Shown one piece after another: positions 8,306-17,217 of a stretch of 64,000 nt of DNA. A program made the position numbers and the translations under genes. Source of the stretch: BACL27 sp964203235. Lineage in GTDB: Bacteria; Actinomycetota; Acidimicrobiia; Acidimicrobiales; Ilumatobacteraceae. The number at the start of each line of letters is the position of its first letter. The first letter of the stretch is position 1. The stretch covers positions 868,001 to 932,000 of the forward strand of contig CAXNLE010000002.1 of NCBI GenBank assembly GCA_964203235.1, read 5' to 3'. The notes under the pieces are model-generated. The model was not told where the DNA came from, ran no database searches, and saw nothing but the letters and a program-made list of their open reading frames with translations.

Positions 8306-9925
8306 ATGGCCAAGATCATTGCATTTGACGAGGAAGCCCGACGCGGACTCGAGGCAGGAATGAACAAACTTGCCGATGCTGTGCGTGTAACGCTCGGACC
8401 AAAAGGTCGCAACGTCGTACTCAGCAAGAAGTGGGGAGCACCAACAATCACAAACGATGGTGTGTCTATTGCAAAAGAAATCGAACTCGAAGACCCGTAC
8501 GAGCGAATTGGTGCCGAACTCGTTAAAGAAGTTGCAAAAAAGACCGATGATGTTGCCGGTGACGGAACAACAACTGCAACTGTTCTTGCGTGGAGCATGG
8601 TGCACGAAGGACTGCGCAACGTTGCTGCTGGCGCCAACCCGATGAGTATGAAGCGTGGCATTGAGGCAGCTGTTGAAGCTGCTGTTGCCAGCATTAAAGC
8701 TCTCGCAAAAGTTGTTGATAGCAAAGAACAAATTGCTCAAGTTGCGTCTATCTCGGCAGCCGATACAGAAATTGGTCAAATGATTTCTGAAGCGATTGAC
8801 AAAGTTGGCAAAGACGGTGTGATCACCGTTGAAGAGAGTCAAACATTCGGCATGGAGATGGATCTCGTTGAAGGAATGCGCTTTGATAAGGGTTATATCT
8901 CACCGTATTTCGCAACCGACACTGATCGCATGGAGGCATCGCTTGATAATCCATACATTTTGCTTGTCGCAAACAAGATCACTGCAGTGCGTGACATGTT
9001 GCCAATTCTTGAAAAAGTTATGCAAGGTGGACGACCACTCGTAATTATCGCTGAAGATATTGAAGGCGAAGCTTTGGCAACATTAGTTGTCAACAAAATT
9101 CGTGGCACTTTCAAGAGCGTTGCTGTTAAAGCACCAGGTTTCGGCGATCGTCGAAAGGCAATGTTGCAAGACATCGCGATTCTCACTGGTGGCCAAGTAA
9201 TCAGCGAAGAAGTTGGTCTCAAACTCGAGAACGCAACAATGGATCTTCTTGGTAGCGCCAAGAAAGTTGTAATCACAAAAGACGAGACAACAATCATCGA
9301 GGGTTCAGGACCAGAGGCAGACATTAAAGGTCGAATCAGCCAGATCAAAACTGAAATTGATAACACCGACAGTGATTACGATCGTGAGAAGTTGCAAGAG
9401 CGTCTCGCCAAGTTGTCAGGTGGTGTTGCAGTTCTCAAAGTTGGCGCAGCAACAGAAGTTGAACTCAAAGAGAAGAAGCATCGCATCGAAGACGCTGTAA
9501 GTACTACAAAAGCAGCGATTGAAGAAGGCGTTGTGCCTGGTGGCGGCGTTGCATTGCTTCGCGCTCAAGAGGCTGTTGAAAAAGTAATGGCAAAACTTGA
9601 AGGTGACGAAGCAACTGGTGCTCGAATGGTCGCGCGCTCGTTGTCTGCTCCGCTTAAGCAGATTGCTGAAAACGCCGGTCTAGAAGGCGGAGTCGTTGTT
9701 GAAAAAGTAAAGAGCATGAAGGGCAACGAAGGCTTCAATGCTGCTAACGGCGAATATACCGATCTTGTAAAACTCGGAGTCATCGACGCTGCAAAAGTAA
9801 CGCGCTCTGCATTGCAGAATGCGGCATCAATTGCAGCACTGTTCTTAACAACCGAAGCCGTCATTGCTGACAAGCCAGAAGAGAGTGCACCAGCAATGCC
9901 AGGCGGAGGAATGGACGACTACTAA
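8306..9925 (+). CDS. groEL: 60 kDa chaperonin GroEL
   Basis: GroEL forms the double-ring ATP-driven folding chamber in the cytoplasm. The 539-residue product is full length. Nucleotide-binding motifs VTLGPKGRNVVL and DVAGDGTTTATVL are present, as are the apical domain segment KAPGFGDRRKAML and the equatorial segment EEGVVPGGGVALL. The C-terminus is MPGGGMDDY, an acidic tail like actinobacterial GroEL2, not a long GGM repeat. A strong ribosome-binding sequence (GGAGGA) lies upstream. There is no groES beside it, so this is a solitary copy controlled by the CIRCE element. A second groES-groEL locus elsewhere is likely. Confidence 0.98.
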   Translation: MAKIIAFDEEARRGLEAGMNKLADAVRVTLGPKGRNVVLSKKWGAPTITNDGVSIAKEIELEDPYERIGAELVKEVAKKTDDVAGDGTTTATVLAWSMVHEGLRNVAAGANPMSMKRGIEAAVEAAVASIKALAKVVDSKEQIAQVASISAADTEIGQMISEAIDKVGKDGVITVEESQTFGMEMDLVEGMRFDKGYISPYFATDTDRMEASLDNPYILLVANKITAVRDMLPILEKVMQGGRPLVIIAEDIEGEALATLVVNKIRGTFKSVAVKAPGFGDRRKAMLQDIAILTGGQVISEEVGLKLENATMDLLGSAKKVVITKDETTIIEGSGPEADIKGRISQIKTEIDNTDSDYDREKLQERLAKLSGGVAVLKVGAATEVELKEKKHRIEDAVSTTKAAIEEGVVPGGGVALLRAQEAVEKVMAKLEGDEATGARMVARSLSAPLKQIAENAGLEGGVVVEKVKSMKGNEGFNAANGEYTDLVKLGVIDAAKVTRSALQNAASIAALFLTTEAVIADKPEESAPAMPGGGMDDY

Positions 9926-9974
9926 GTCGCGTAATTAATTAGTTGCGTTAACTAGTCAGTCTAAAATCGCAGTG

Positions 9975-10685
9975 ATGGCAACAGAACTGCTTTATTTGGT
10001 CGACGCATATTTAAAAGAGTTCGATGCCAAAGTAGTTGAGGTTCGTGAGAACGCAGTTGCTTTGGATCGGACTATTTTTTATCCGACTGGTGGTGGTCAA
10101 CCTAACGACACAGGTGAGATCTCTGGCGCGCGCGTAACCGACGTTCGTAAAGAAGGTTTAATTGTGTGGCACACACTTGAGCCTGGTGATATCCCAACCT
10201 TTGGGGCAAGCGTGCATGGTCAAGTTGATTGGGATCGTCGGCACAAATTAATGCGAACACACACTGCAATGCATGTGTTGTGCGGTGTGATTTGGAATCA
10301 GTGGCAAGTGCCGGTCACGGGCGGAAACATGGAGCCATTGAGTGCGCGTATGGATTTTGAATTTGACCCACTGCCGGAAGGTTTCGCACAGACTGTTGAG
10401 TTGTTGGTAAATGATGCACTTGAGGCGAATTACCCAATCACTGTGAGTTTCTTGCCGCGCGACACGGCGATTAGTGATGTGGATCTGATTAGGACAAAAG
10501 TAAATATGATCCCCGAAACGGTTAAAGAAATTCGTGTAGTCGACATTGTCGGTCTTGACAAGCAAGCCGACGGCGGCACACATGTGCGCTCAACTACTGA
10601 GGTTGGCCGAATGAAAGTTCTTAAAACTGAGAGCAAAGGCAAGGGCAACAAGCGCTTGCGCGTCGAGATCACTGACGCAAGTTAA
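9975..10685 (+). CDS. Alanyl-tRNA editing protein AlaX-type
   Basis: This 236-residue protein resembles the editing domain of alanyl-tRNA synthetase. It hydrolyses Ser or Gly mischarged on tRNA-Ala in trans. The two zinc-site segments are RTHTAMHVLCG (HxxxH) and ADGGTHVRSTTEVG. AlaRS normally has CGGTH in the second, whereas here the first residue is Asp, a variant that, from memory, is common in AlaX proteins. A GG-rich N-terminal motif FYPTGGGQPNDTG, diagnostic of the family, is also present. A GTG lies directly before the chosen ATG. It follows groEL by 49 bases and may have its own promoter. Confidence 0.9.
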   Translation: MATELLYLVDAYLKEFDAKVVEVRENAVALDRTIFYPTGGGQPNDTGEISGARVTDVRKEGLIVWHTLEPGDIPTFGASVHGQVDWDRRHKLMRTHTAMHVLCGVIWNQWQVPVTGGNMEPLSARMDFEFDPLPEGFAQTVELLVNDALEANYPITVSFLPRDTAISDVDLIRTKVNMIPETVKEIRVVDIVGLDKQADGGTHVRSTTEVGRMKVLKTESKGKGNKRLRVEITDAS

Positions 10686-10696
10686 ACTAAGCGGGA

Positions 10697-10712
10697 GTAA
10701 CTAGTTAGTTAC
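10697..10712. terminator. Short inverted repeat between convergent genes
   Basis: GTAACTA and TAGTTAC flank a two-base centre, so a small hairpin can form in both directions. The repeat overlaps the stop codon of the PAC2 gene and sits just after alaX. No strong T-run follows. It may act as a weak bidirectional terminator; a very similar sequence lies at 44987-45000, also between convergent genes. Confidence 0.3.
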
Positions 10713-11616
10713 CGTTTTGTTCGCGCAGAAACTGTTCGACTTCGTCCATCAAGTTTCCTGAATCAGCCGGCTCATCTGAGTCGCCTGAGAAATCAATTTG
10801 CAACTGACTGTCGTCAACTGCATCGTCAATGCTCATGCCATTATCGGTCATTGTTTCAAGTCTCTCAACATATAAAATTAGATCTTCGTCATCTTGTACC
10901 AACGAGTCAACTTGCTCTTCATATCGCTCAATCAAGTTCATCACGGTTGCGATTGGCGCAGGAGTTCCGATTATTTCGCACGCTCTTCGCATCAGAGCCA
11001 ACGACGCCTTTGGTGAAGGAACATGCGACGCGTAGGCAGGGACAGCGGCCCAAAGTGAAGCCGAAGGAATTGAGCCTTTATCGTATGCGTCGTGCAAAAT
11101 TCCGACGATGCCAGTAGGTCCCTCATATCGAGAGCGTTGCAGATTAAATCTTTGAATCAATTCGTCGTCAGTTGCTGATCCAATAATCTGCACAGGCCTA
11201 CTGTGTGGAACATCAGCAAGTAATGACCCAAGCGTCAAAAACATTGATGCATTAAATTTTTCGGCGATTGAAAGAAATTGGTTAGAAAACAGTTTCCATT
11301 TGAGACTTGGCTCTGGTCCAAGAGCGAGGATTATGTCGCCACCTGCGCCAGCAACGTGCCATAGACCAACAGTTGGCCAAACAATTCTTCGTTTAATGCC
11401 ATCTTGAAGTCGAACATGTGGTCGATCTTTGCTGTAATCAGTAAATGGTTCTGGGTCAATCGTTGCCAGCGGTGTCGCGCCCCATCCTTGAACCAGATTA
11501 TTTACGGCATTTGATGCGGCATCGCCGGCGTCATTCCATCCAGTGAACGCAGCAACGAAAGTCGGATTCTTAAGCGATGGCTTCGACAACCAACGAACAT
11601 GATCAATCGCGAACAT
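10705..11616 (-). CDS. PAC2 family protein
   Basis: The 303-residue product belongs to the PAC2 family, related to eukaryotic proteasome assembly chaperone 2 and common in Actinobacteria. The core pattern is visible in FVAAFTGWNDAGDAASNAV near the N-terminus and LGSLLADVPHSRPVQIIGSA in the middle. ASLWAAVPAYASHVPSPKA is also a family signature. The C-terminal 60 residues are acidic and low complexity. A role with the actinobacterial proteasome or in binding small peptides has been suggested for the family, but the function is not settled. It is divergent from the acetyltransferase gene, with 59 bases between the starts. Confidence 0.88.
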   Translation of the reverse strand: MFAIDHVRWLSKPSLKNPTFVAAFTGWNDAGDAASNAVNNLVQGWGATPLATIDPEPFTDYSKDRPHVRLQDGIKRRIVWPTVGLWHVAGAGGDIILALGPEPSLKWKLFSNQFLSIAEKFNASMFLTLGSLLADVPHSRPVQIIGSATDDELIQRFNLQRSRYEGPTGIVGILHDAYDKGSIPSASLWAAVPAYASHVPSPKASLALMRRACEIIGTPAPIATVMNLIERYEEQVDSLVQDDEDLILYVERLETMTDNGMSIDDAVDDSQLQIDFSGDSDEPADSGNLMDEVEQFLREQNGN

Positions 11617-11675
11617 TTGTTATGACGCTATCTAATTTCTCGGTCAAGATTGGCATTACAGATACGATAAACAAC

Positions 11676-12125
11676 ATGTCTTTGGCAGAATCGGCAGTGT
11701 CTGTTGAAATTGCATCCGTCGCCGCTGATGAACTGCTTGATGCATGTCACCGGCTAATTCCTCAACTCTCGTCATCGGCGAAACCAATGACAAATAGCGA
11801 ATTGTCAGAAATTGTTAATTCAGAATCCACTTTGATGTTTGTCGCCCGTGTTGATGACAGCATTGTTGGGTTATTAACTCTCGCAATTTTTCGCATTCCG
11901 ACGGCAGTGCGTGCGTGGATTGAAGATGTTGTTGTTGATTCATCGGCGCGTGGTCATGGTGTCGGTGAAGCACTGAACCTCGCTGCGATTGCAGAAGCAA
12001 AACGACGAGGCGCAAAGACAGTTGACTTAACTTCTCGCCCGTCACGCGAGGCCGCGAATAAGTTGTATCAGCGAATTGGTTTTGTCGAGCGCGACACCAA
12101 TGTTTATCGGTTTGATGTTCAATAA
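11676..12125 (+). CDS. GNAT family N-acetyltransferase
   Basis: The product is a 149-residue acetyltransferase of the GNAT fold that uses acetyl-CoA. Motif A with the pyrophosphate-binding loop is visible as EDVVVDSSARGHGVGEAL, followed by a C-terminal NKLYQRIGFVERDTNVYRF typical of the fold. I start at ATG 11676 (MSLAESAVS) because the longer frame from 11577 would run inside the PAC2 gene on the other strand. The substrate cannot be predicted. Confidence 0.85.
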   Translation: MSLAESAVSVEIASVAADELLDACHRLIPQLSSSAKPMTNSELSEIVNSESTLMFVARVDDSIVGLLTLAIFRIPTAVRAWIEDVVVDSSARGHGVGEALNLAAIAEAKRRGAKTVDLTSRPSREAANKLYQRIGFVERDTNVYRFDVQ

Positions 12126-12146
12126 TTTTAAGCGAACTAATTTTTG

Positions 12147-12686
12147 ATGACAAGCATCGACGACCAAGGTCGGCCTGAGCCGCCAATTGCAAGCGACGAA
12201 CTCCCAACATTGCTTGGTTTTTTAGATTTTCAGCGTGCGACTCTTGAGTGGAAGTGCCGTTCGTTGAGCGCGGCAGATCTGCAAAAGAAAGTTGCTTCTT
12301 CATCGATAACCCTTGGCGGATTGTTGAAACATATGGCATATGTTGAGAATCATTGGTTTTCAGATTGGCTCTTGGGTCGCGAAAAACTCTTGCAGTGGCG
12401 CGAAGTTGATTGGTCGAAAGACCGCGACTGGGATTGGAGCTCGGCTGTTGCCGATTCTCCAGCGCAATTGCTCAAACTTTGGCACGATGCCTGTGCGCTT
12501 TCGCGCTCAAATATTTTGTCAGCACTTGAGACGGGCACACTAGGTCAACTCGCAAAAGGTACTTGGGCAAGCGGTGAGTCACCATCATTGCGTTGGATTC
12601 TTGTGCACATGATCGAAGAGTATGCACGACATAACGGTCATGCCGATTTGCTTCGTGAATCAATAGATGGTCAAGTTGGCGAGTAG
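12147..12686 (+). CDS. DinB-like / DUF664 family protein
   Basis: The 179-residue product fits the DinB four-helix bundle fold, DUF664 branch, frequent in Actinobacteria. Several members are metal-dependent transferases that use mycothiol. The characteristic metal-binding histidines appear in LLKHMAYVENHWFSDWLLG and in the C-terminal HMIEEYARHNGHADLLRE. The tryptophan-rich linker RDWDWSSAV is also typical. The ATG at 12147 is used; a TTG lies directly before it. It follows the GNAT gene by 21 bases. The reaction is unknown. Confidence 0.88.
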   Translation: MTSIDDQGRPEPPIASDELPTLLGFLDFQRATLEWKCRSLSAADLQKKVASSSITLGGLLKHMAYVENHWFSDWLLGREKLLQWREVDWSKDRDWDWSSAVADSPAQLLKLWHDACALSRSNILSALETGTLGQLAKGTWASGESPSLRWILVHMIEEYARHNGHADLLRESIDGQVGE

Positions 12687-12713
12687 CCAAAATCGCTAAG
12701 TAGCGTTGGGGAT

Positions 12714-13796
12714 GTGAATACAAACTTGGCACAAACTTTGACCGCAAGCGATGTTGCCGAAGTTGTCGTGCCGTGCCCAGAGTTAGATCAAACTTTAAGT
12801 TTTTTTGTTGATCAACTCAGTTTTCGCGTTGAGATGATCACTCCTGCTGATAATCCAAATATGGCAATTGTCAGTGGCTTCGGCATTCGGTTGTGTTTGC
12901 GAAGTGGGGGTTCGGGCAAGGATATTGTTTTGCGTTTGCATTCGGTAGATCGCAAGGCGCAAACTTTGCAAGCCCCCAATGGGACAACAATCGAGATCAC
13001 TAACCCGAGTGTGAATGTCGAATTACCTGAGTTGCGTGAGTCGCTCATTGTCACGTCTTTAACTAGTGAAGCTTCGTGGACTATTGGCCGCGCCGGCATG
13101 CGCTATCGAGATTTAATCCCCAGTCGATTGGGTGGTGTATTTATCGCCTCGCATATTCATATTCCGGATGGTGGGCTAGTTCCTGATTACGTGCACTATC
13201 ACCGGATTAAGTTTCAGATGATTTATTGCAAGAGCGGCTGGGTGCGAGTCGTATACGAAGACCAAGGCGAGCCATTTGTGATGCACGCTGGCGATTGTAT
13301 TTTGCAACCACCAGAAATTCGTCATCGAGTGCTTGAGAGTTCAGACAATCTTGAGGTAATCGAGATCGGCGCACCAGCAGAACACGAAACATTCGCTGAA
13401 CATCAAATAACTTTGCCGACTGCGCAAATGCTCCCTGACCGCGATTTTTCTGGGCAGCGTTTTGTACGCCACGTCGCTGAGCAAACACCGTGGCTGCCGT
13501 GGCGTCATTCGGGTTTTGAAGCGCGCAACACCGGCATTGATTCTGCAACTTCGGGTTACGCCAGTGCAATGTCTGTGCGCGCCAATAAATCAGCGAAGAT
13601 GAACGAAAGCAAACATCAACACGAGTTGATGTTTATGTTTGTTTTATCAGGTTCAGCAACGCTCACCACTAACAATGACAGCGAGAACAAACAACTGCAA
13701 GCCGGAACATCCGTAACACTGCCTAGCCTGCTCGATTTCACACTTGAAATCACATCTGACAACTCTCAACTTCTCGTCGTCGAACTACCTGCCTAA
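12714..13796 (+). CDS. VOC-like plus cupin domain protein
   Basis: The 360-residue protein appears to join three parts. The first 120 residues resemble a vicinal oxygen chelate (glyoxalase-like) domain, with VVVPCPELDQTLSFFVDQL at its start. A cupin follows, with metal-ligand motif HYHRIKFQMIYC and FVMHAGDCILQPPEIRH near residues 160-210. A second, more degenerate cupin lies at the C-terminus, with HQHELMFMFVLSGSATL. Such bicupins are often metal-dependent dioxygenases, isomerases or small-molecule sensors. The GTG at 12714 is the start. The substrate is unknown. Confidence 0.78.
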   Translation: MNTNLAQTLTASDVAEVVVPCPELDQTLSFFVDQLSFRVEMITPADNPNMAIVSGFGIRLCLRSGGSGKDIVLRLHSVDRKAQTLQAPNGTTIEITNPSVNVELPELRESLIVTSLTSEASWTIGRAGMRYRDLIPSRLGGVFIASHIHIPDGGLVPDYVHYHRIKFQMIYCKSGWVRVVYEDQGEPFVMHAGDCILQPPEIRHRVLESSDNLEVIEIGAPAEHETFAEHQITLPTAQMLPDRDFSGQRFVRHVAEQTPWLPWRHSGFEARNTGIDSATSGYASAMSVRANKSAKMNESKHQHELMFMFVLSGSATLTTNNDSENKQLQAGTSVTLPSLLDFTLEITSDNSQLLVVELPA

Positions 13797-13824
13797 ATTT
13801 TGCATAAGTACTAAGTTGTTTAAA

Positions 13825-16068
13825 GTGGTCATATCAATTCGTTTGCGCTTATTTTTATTTCGGATTCTCGTTCTAACACTCTTATGCTTTCCTGGCTCAG
13901 GAAGGCTGGTTCTCGACGGCCTGCCATTTAATTCAAGAATTGAGTTCATATTTTTAGTCGGAGTGTTGAGCTTTGGGTTCGCACCAAAGACCGTTGCTTT
14001 TCTTAAAAATCGGTTGGATTCTTTAGATAGTCGTCGACTATTTCTGATTCTTGGTGCATTAATTTTTGTAGTTTTTATAAAATTTTTAACTTTTGTCTAC
14101 TCGCCGTTAGCAAATGGTTTTGAAGTCTGTTACCGAAGCGTTTATGCCCCACTTCGATCGGGCGAATGTGAGAAATCTTACGACCAGCCATTTTTCTCAA
14201 ACGGAACTTTCTTGGAGAAAATTTCATCGGTTGAGAAAGAGATTAACTTTGGCTCGACTGAAGAAGGTTCGGAAAGCACTGGTACATCTACTTGGCGTTT
14301 GCCATTCATGAATGATTGGGGCAGGTTAGAACCGTTATGGCTAAAGCGTCTTCCATTTACTGCTGACTTCGCAGGCACTATCAATGTGCCTGCCGATAGT
14401 CGGATTCCGATTGTTTTTCTTGGTGATCTAGGTGTGGATATTGATGGCCAAAAAGTAGGCGCGAAACATTACGTCGGTAGTCCAAGATTGATCTTCATTC
14501 CGGTCGAGAAAGGTTCGCATAAGTTGCTGATCAATTACCGATTCAGTGAAAGTGATGGTTTTGTTGCGCCTAATAGGCAACCAGAGATCATCGGAGAATA
14601 TGCATCGTTACAGGTCTATGAACCAGTTTTTCAGGCGTATCAACTAGGCGTTGAGAAAACATTCAGACCAATTTCGGCATCTGACGACATTTCGTTGCTT
14701 AAAAATCTGTTTTTTAAACTTATGAATTTAACCCTGTTGTTATTTTTCATATTTTTAATTGGCAAATTATTGCTCAGTTATACAAAACTAATTTTTGTTG
14801 CCCCGTTGTTTGCTACTGCTGTATGGATTGTGATTAATTCGGACACAACATTTCAGTCTCTAGGGCTTAGTAGATCCTCATTGCTAGTTGGATTTTTGTT
14901 GGGTGTTGGTCTTTGGATAGTTCTGAAAAAGTGTCCAAAGTACGCTTGGATTTACGGCGGCTCAATTGGCTTAGTTCAATTTGTTTCAAATAAGTCTTTT
15001 TTCCCGGCATCAAGATGGTGGAACGTCGCTTTGTTTAGACAGCGTGACAGTGACTGGTTTGCGCACGAAGGCTTGGCCAGAATTATTTTTAATGAAGTAT
15101 CACTCAAAGGTGGTGAGCCCATTTTCTATTTTCAGCCCGGCATGCGTTATTTAATTACTGTTGGGCATCTAGTTTTAGGAAATAATGATATTTTGCTGCC
15201 GCTAATGGCATCAGTATTTCTCTTTACTGCGGTAGCCGTAGGGCTCAGACAAATCGAGATTAAAAATCAATTTTTTGGACTATTGCCAGTCTTGACAATC
15301 AGTTCATTAGTAGTTCTTTTTTCAGACCTTAATATGTCTTCCTATATTTTCAATTTGACGACCGAGCTACCAACATGGATTTTCTTATTTGTCTTTGCGT
15401 ATTTGGCTTGCACAGACAAATTTTCAAGTGGGCGGATCGTCATTCTCGGACTAGTTGCGGGACTTTCAGTGAATTTCAGACCGAATCAGGCACCGGGCTG
15501 GGCGTATTTGGTCGTTATTACCTTAAGTGGATTGATTTTTGATGAAAAGCGCAAACTCTCAATCAGAAGAGCACCTTGGCTTTTTGTTCTTGTAACGGTT
15601 TCAAGCGCGAGCCTAAGCCTGATCCATAATCTCTATTACGGAAGGTCATTCGTACTTTTCTCTTCTTCTGGTGTGGGTAGTCAACAACACTCATGGAAGA
15701 TTTTTTTAGACATGCTTTATGATGCCGACTCAAGAAATATAGTTCTGAATAAATTTCGTTCTCTGACGCTGTTTACATTTCACCCATTACCAAAAGATAG
15801 ATTTTGGCCATATACGAACTCTTTTCAACTGATGCATATCTCTTGGTTAGTAAGTTTAGTTTGGGCCTGTCGGACAAGTAGAAAATATTTTAAAACGGCA
15901 ATGTTTGCAATTGTTCCATTTATGTTTCTCTTGCCAATGGTTATGTATGATTCTTCAAGTTACTTTCCAAGACATCTTGTAATTATAAATATTTCATTCT
16001 TAGCGTCATCGCTATTGATGCTCTTCAACGCACAAAAAGTTCAGCAAAGCTCTCTTGCAAAGACATGA
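13825..16068 (+). CDS. Polytopic membrane protein, GT-C glycosyltransferase-like
   Basis: This large membrane protein has hydrophobic segments near its N-terminus, then a soluble region of roughly 180 residues with beta-rich character (VFLGDLGVDIDGQKVG, then FIPVEKGSHKLLINYRF) that resembles a PA14-like or carbohydrate-binding fold. About ten further membrane helices follow. This layout fits a GT-C enzyme that uses polyprenyl-phosphate sugars on the outer face of the membrane. A GTG at 13825 is my start, because the frame from 13744 overlaps the cupin gene; a TTG at 13816 is also possible. It is followed after 3 bases by a GT4 gene. The DNA is clearly more AT-rich than the flanking genes, as is common for surface glycan loci. 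Confidence 0.72.
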   Translation: MVISIRLRLFLFRILVLTLLCFPGSGRLVLDGLPFNSRIEFIFLVGVLSFGFAPKTVAFLKNRLDSLDSRRLFLILGALIFVVFIKFLTFVYSPLANGFEVCYRSVYAPLRSGECEKSYDQPFFSNGTFLEKISSVEKEINFGSTEEGSESTGTSTWRLPFMNDWGRLEPLWLKRLPFTADFAGTINVPADSRIPIVFLGDLGVDIDGQKVGAKHYVGSPRLIFIPVEKGSHKLLINYRFSESDGFVAPNRQPEIIGEYASLQVYEPVFQAYQLGVEKTFRPISASDDISLLKNLFFKLMNLTLLLFFIFLIGKLLLSYTKLIFVAPLFATAVWIVINSDTTFQSLGLSRSSLLVGFLLGVGLWIVLKKCPKYAWIYGGSIGLVQFVSNKSFFPASRWWNVALFRQRDSDWFAHEGLARIIFNEVSLKGGEPIFYFQPGMRYLITVGHLVLGNNDILLPLMASVFLFTAVAVGLRQIEIKNQFFGLLPVLTISSLVVLFSDLNMSSYIFNLTTELPTWIFLFVFAYLACTDKFSSGRIVILGLVAGLSVNFRPNQAPGWAYLVVITLSGLIFDEKRKLSIRRAPWLFVLVTVSSASLSLIHNLYYGRSFVLFSSSGVGSQQHSWKIFLDMLYDADSRNIVLNKFRSLTLFTFHPLPKDRFWPYTNSFQLMHISWLVSLVWACRTSRKYFKTAMFAIVPFMFLLPMVMYDSSSYFPRHLVIINISFLASSLLMLFNAQKVQQSSLAKT

Positions 16069-16071
16069 CTG

Positions 16072-17217
16072 ATGCCTCGTCGTAGTAACCGTGATGACGC
16101 CGATAAGCGTGAATATGACTACGTTGTCGCTTTAAATTACTACTCGCCGCATATCAGTGGATTATCCGATATGGCCAAACGTGTTTCAGAAGAAATGGTG
16201 AAAGCAGGTTTGAAAGTATGTGTGGTGTGTCAGCGACACGATAAATCATTGATGAAATTCGAAACCATAAACGGCGTTGATGTGGTTCGTGCAAGTGTGA
16301 TCATGAGATTAGCGAACGGTTTGATTAGCGCATCTTTCCCATTTTTGGTTTATCGTTATGCCAAACGCACCCGCTTGCTTCATCTTCATTTACCGATGCT
16401 TGAAGCAGGATTGATTTCGATAATATCTTCAACTTCAAAATTGGTGACGTATCAATGCGACTTTGTCTCACAGAAATCACTTTTAGGACGAATCATTGAA
16501 GTCGTTATGGATATGAGTAGCCGTCTTTCAATAAGAAGGTCGACATATTCAGTTGTTTCAAGCAGAGATTATGCAGATAATTCGCGAATTAAGTCTTCGC
16601 TTGTCAGGTCGGTTGCAATCGCACCACCAATGCAAATTCGACAACCATCAAAGCCCTCGTTTCGCAAGTCTTCGGGTTATCACTACGGCTTTCTTGGAAG
16701 AATTGCCCCCGAAAAGGGTCTTGAAAATTTGGTGACTGCGTTTAGTTCGATGGCACGAGCCGAGGATCAACTTTTAATTGCGGGCACTGCTGTCAGTTCA
16801 GAAGGCCAAGAAATATACAAAAAGTTGCAGGTAAGTTCGGCCCAAGACCCTCGAATCGGGCTATTGGGTTTCGTTCCTGAAACTGATGTCGCGGATTTTT
16901 ACGCATCAATTGATGCGTTCGTATTCCCATCAATAAATGCACTTGAGGCGTTTGGAATTGCCCAAGCGGAAGCAAAGGCACTTGGGATACCCCTAGTGAC
17001 GAGTGACTTACCTGGAGTAAGAACTGTTGTCGACTCTCCTGAAACCGGAGTTCTCATAAAACCAGATGATGTAACCGCACTAAAAACCGGAATGGAAAAT
17101 GTACGAATGATAACTAGAAAGTTGCCGCAAGCTAATAGCATTTCCGGCAGTATTTCTGGGCTGCAGAAATACCAAGAACTTATTTTAGAACTTTTGAAAC
17201 AAAATCTTAAGAATTGA
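16072..17217 (+). CDS. Family 4 glycosyltransferase
   Basis: This 381-residue GT-B enzyme probably adds a sugar to a lipid-linked or surface glycan precursor in the cytoplasm. The N-terminal domain has the acceptor loop SPHISGLSDMAKRVSEEM. The C-terminal nucleotide-sugar domain has GFLGRIAPEKGLENLVTAF and the E-x7-E motif EAFGIAQAEAKALGIP near residue 300. The start ATG is 3 bases after the stop of the membrane protein upstream, so the two form an operon. The last 11 bases overlap the convergent UbiA-family gene. Confidence 0.9.
   Translation: MPRRSNRDDADKREYDYVVALNYYSPHISGLSDMAKRVSEEMVKAGLKVCVVCQRHDKSLMKFETINGVDVVRASVIMRLANGLISASFPFLVYRYAKRTRLLHLHLPMLEAGLISIISSTSKLVTYQCDFVSQKSLLGRIIEVVMDMSSRLSIRRSTYSVVSSRDYADNSRIKSSLVRSVAIAPPMQIRQPSKPSFRKSSGYHYGFLGRIAPEKGLENLVTAFSSMARAEDQLLIAGTAVSSEGQEIYKKLQVSSAQDPRIGLLGFVPETDVADFYASIDAFVFPSINALEAFGIAQAEAKALGIPLVTSDLPGVRTVVDSPETGVLIKPDDVTALKTGMENVRMITRKLPQANSISGSISGLQKYQELILELLKQNLKN

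Noticed and set aside
8251..9873. Several long minus-strand ORFs
   Set aside because: They are antisense to groEL, whose codon bias opens the opposite frames.
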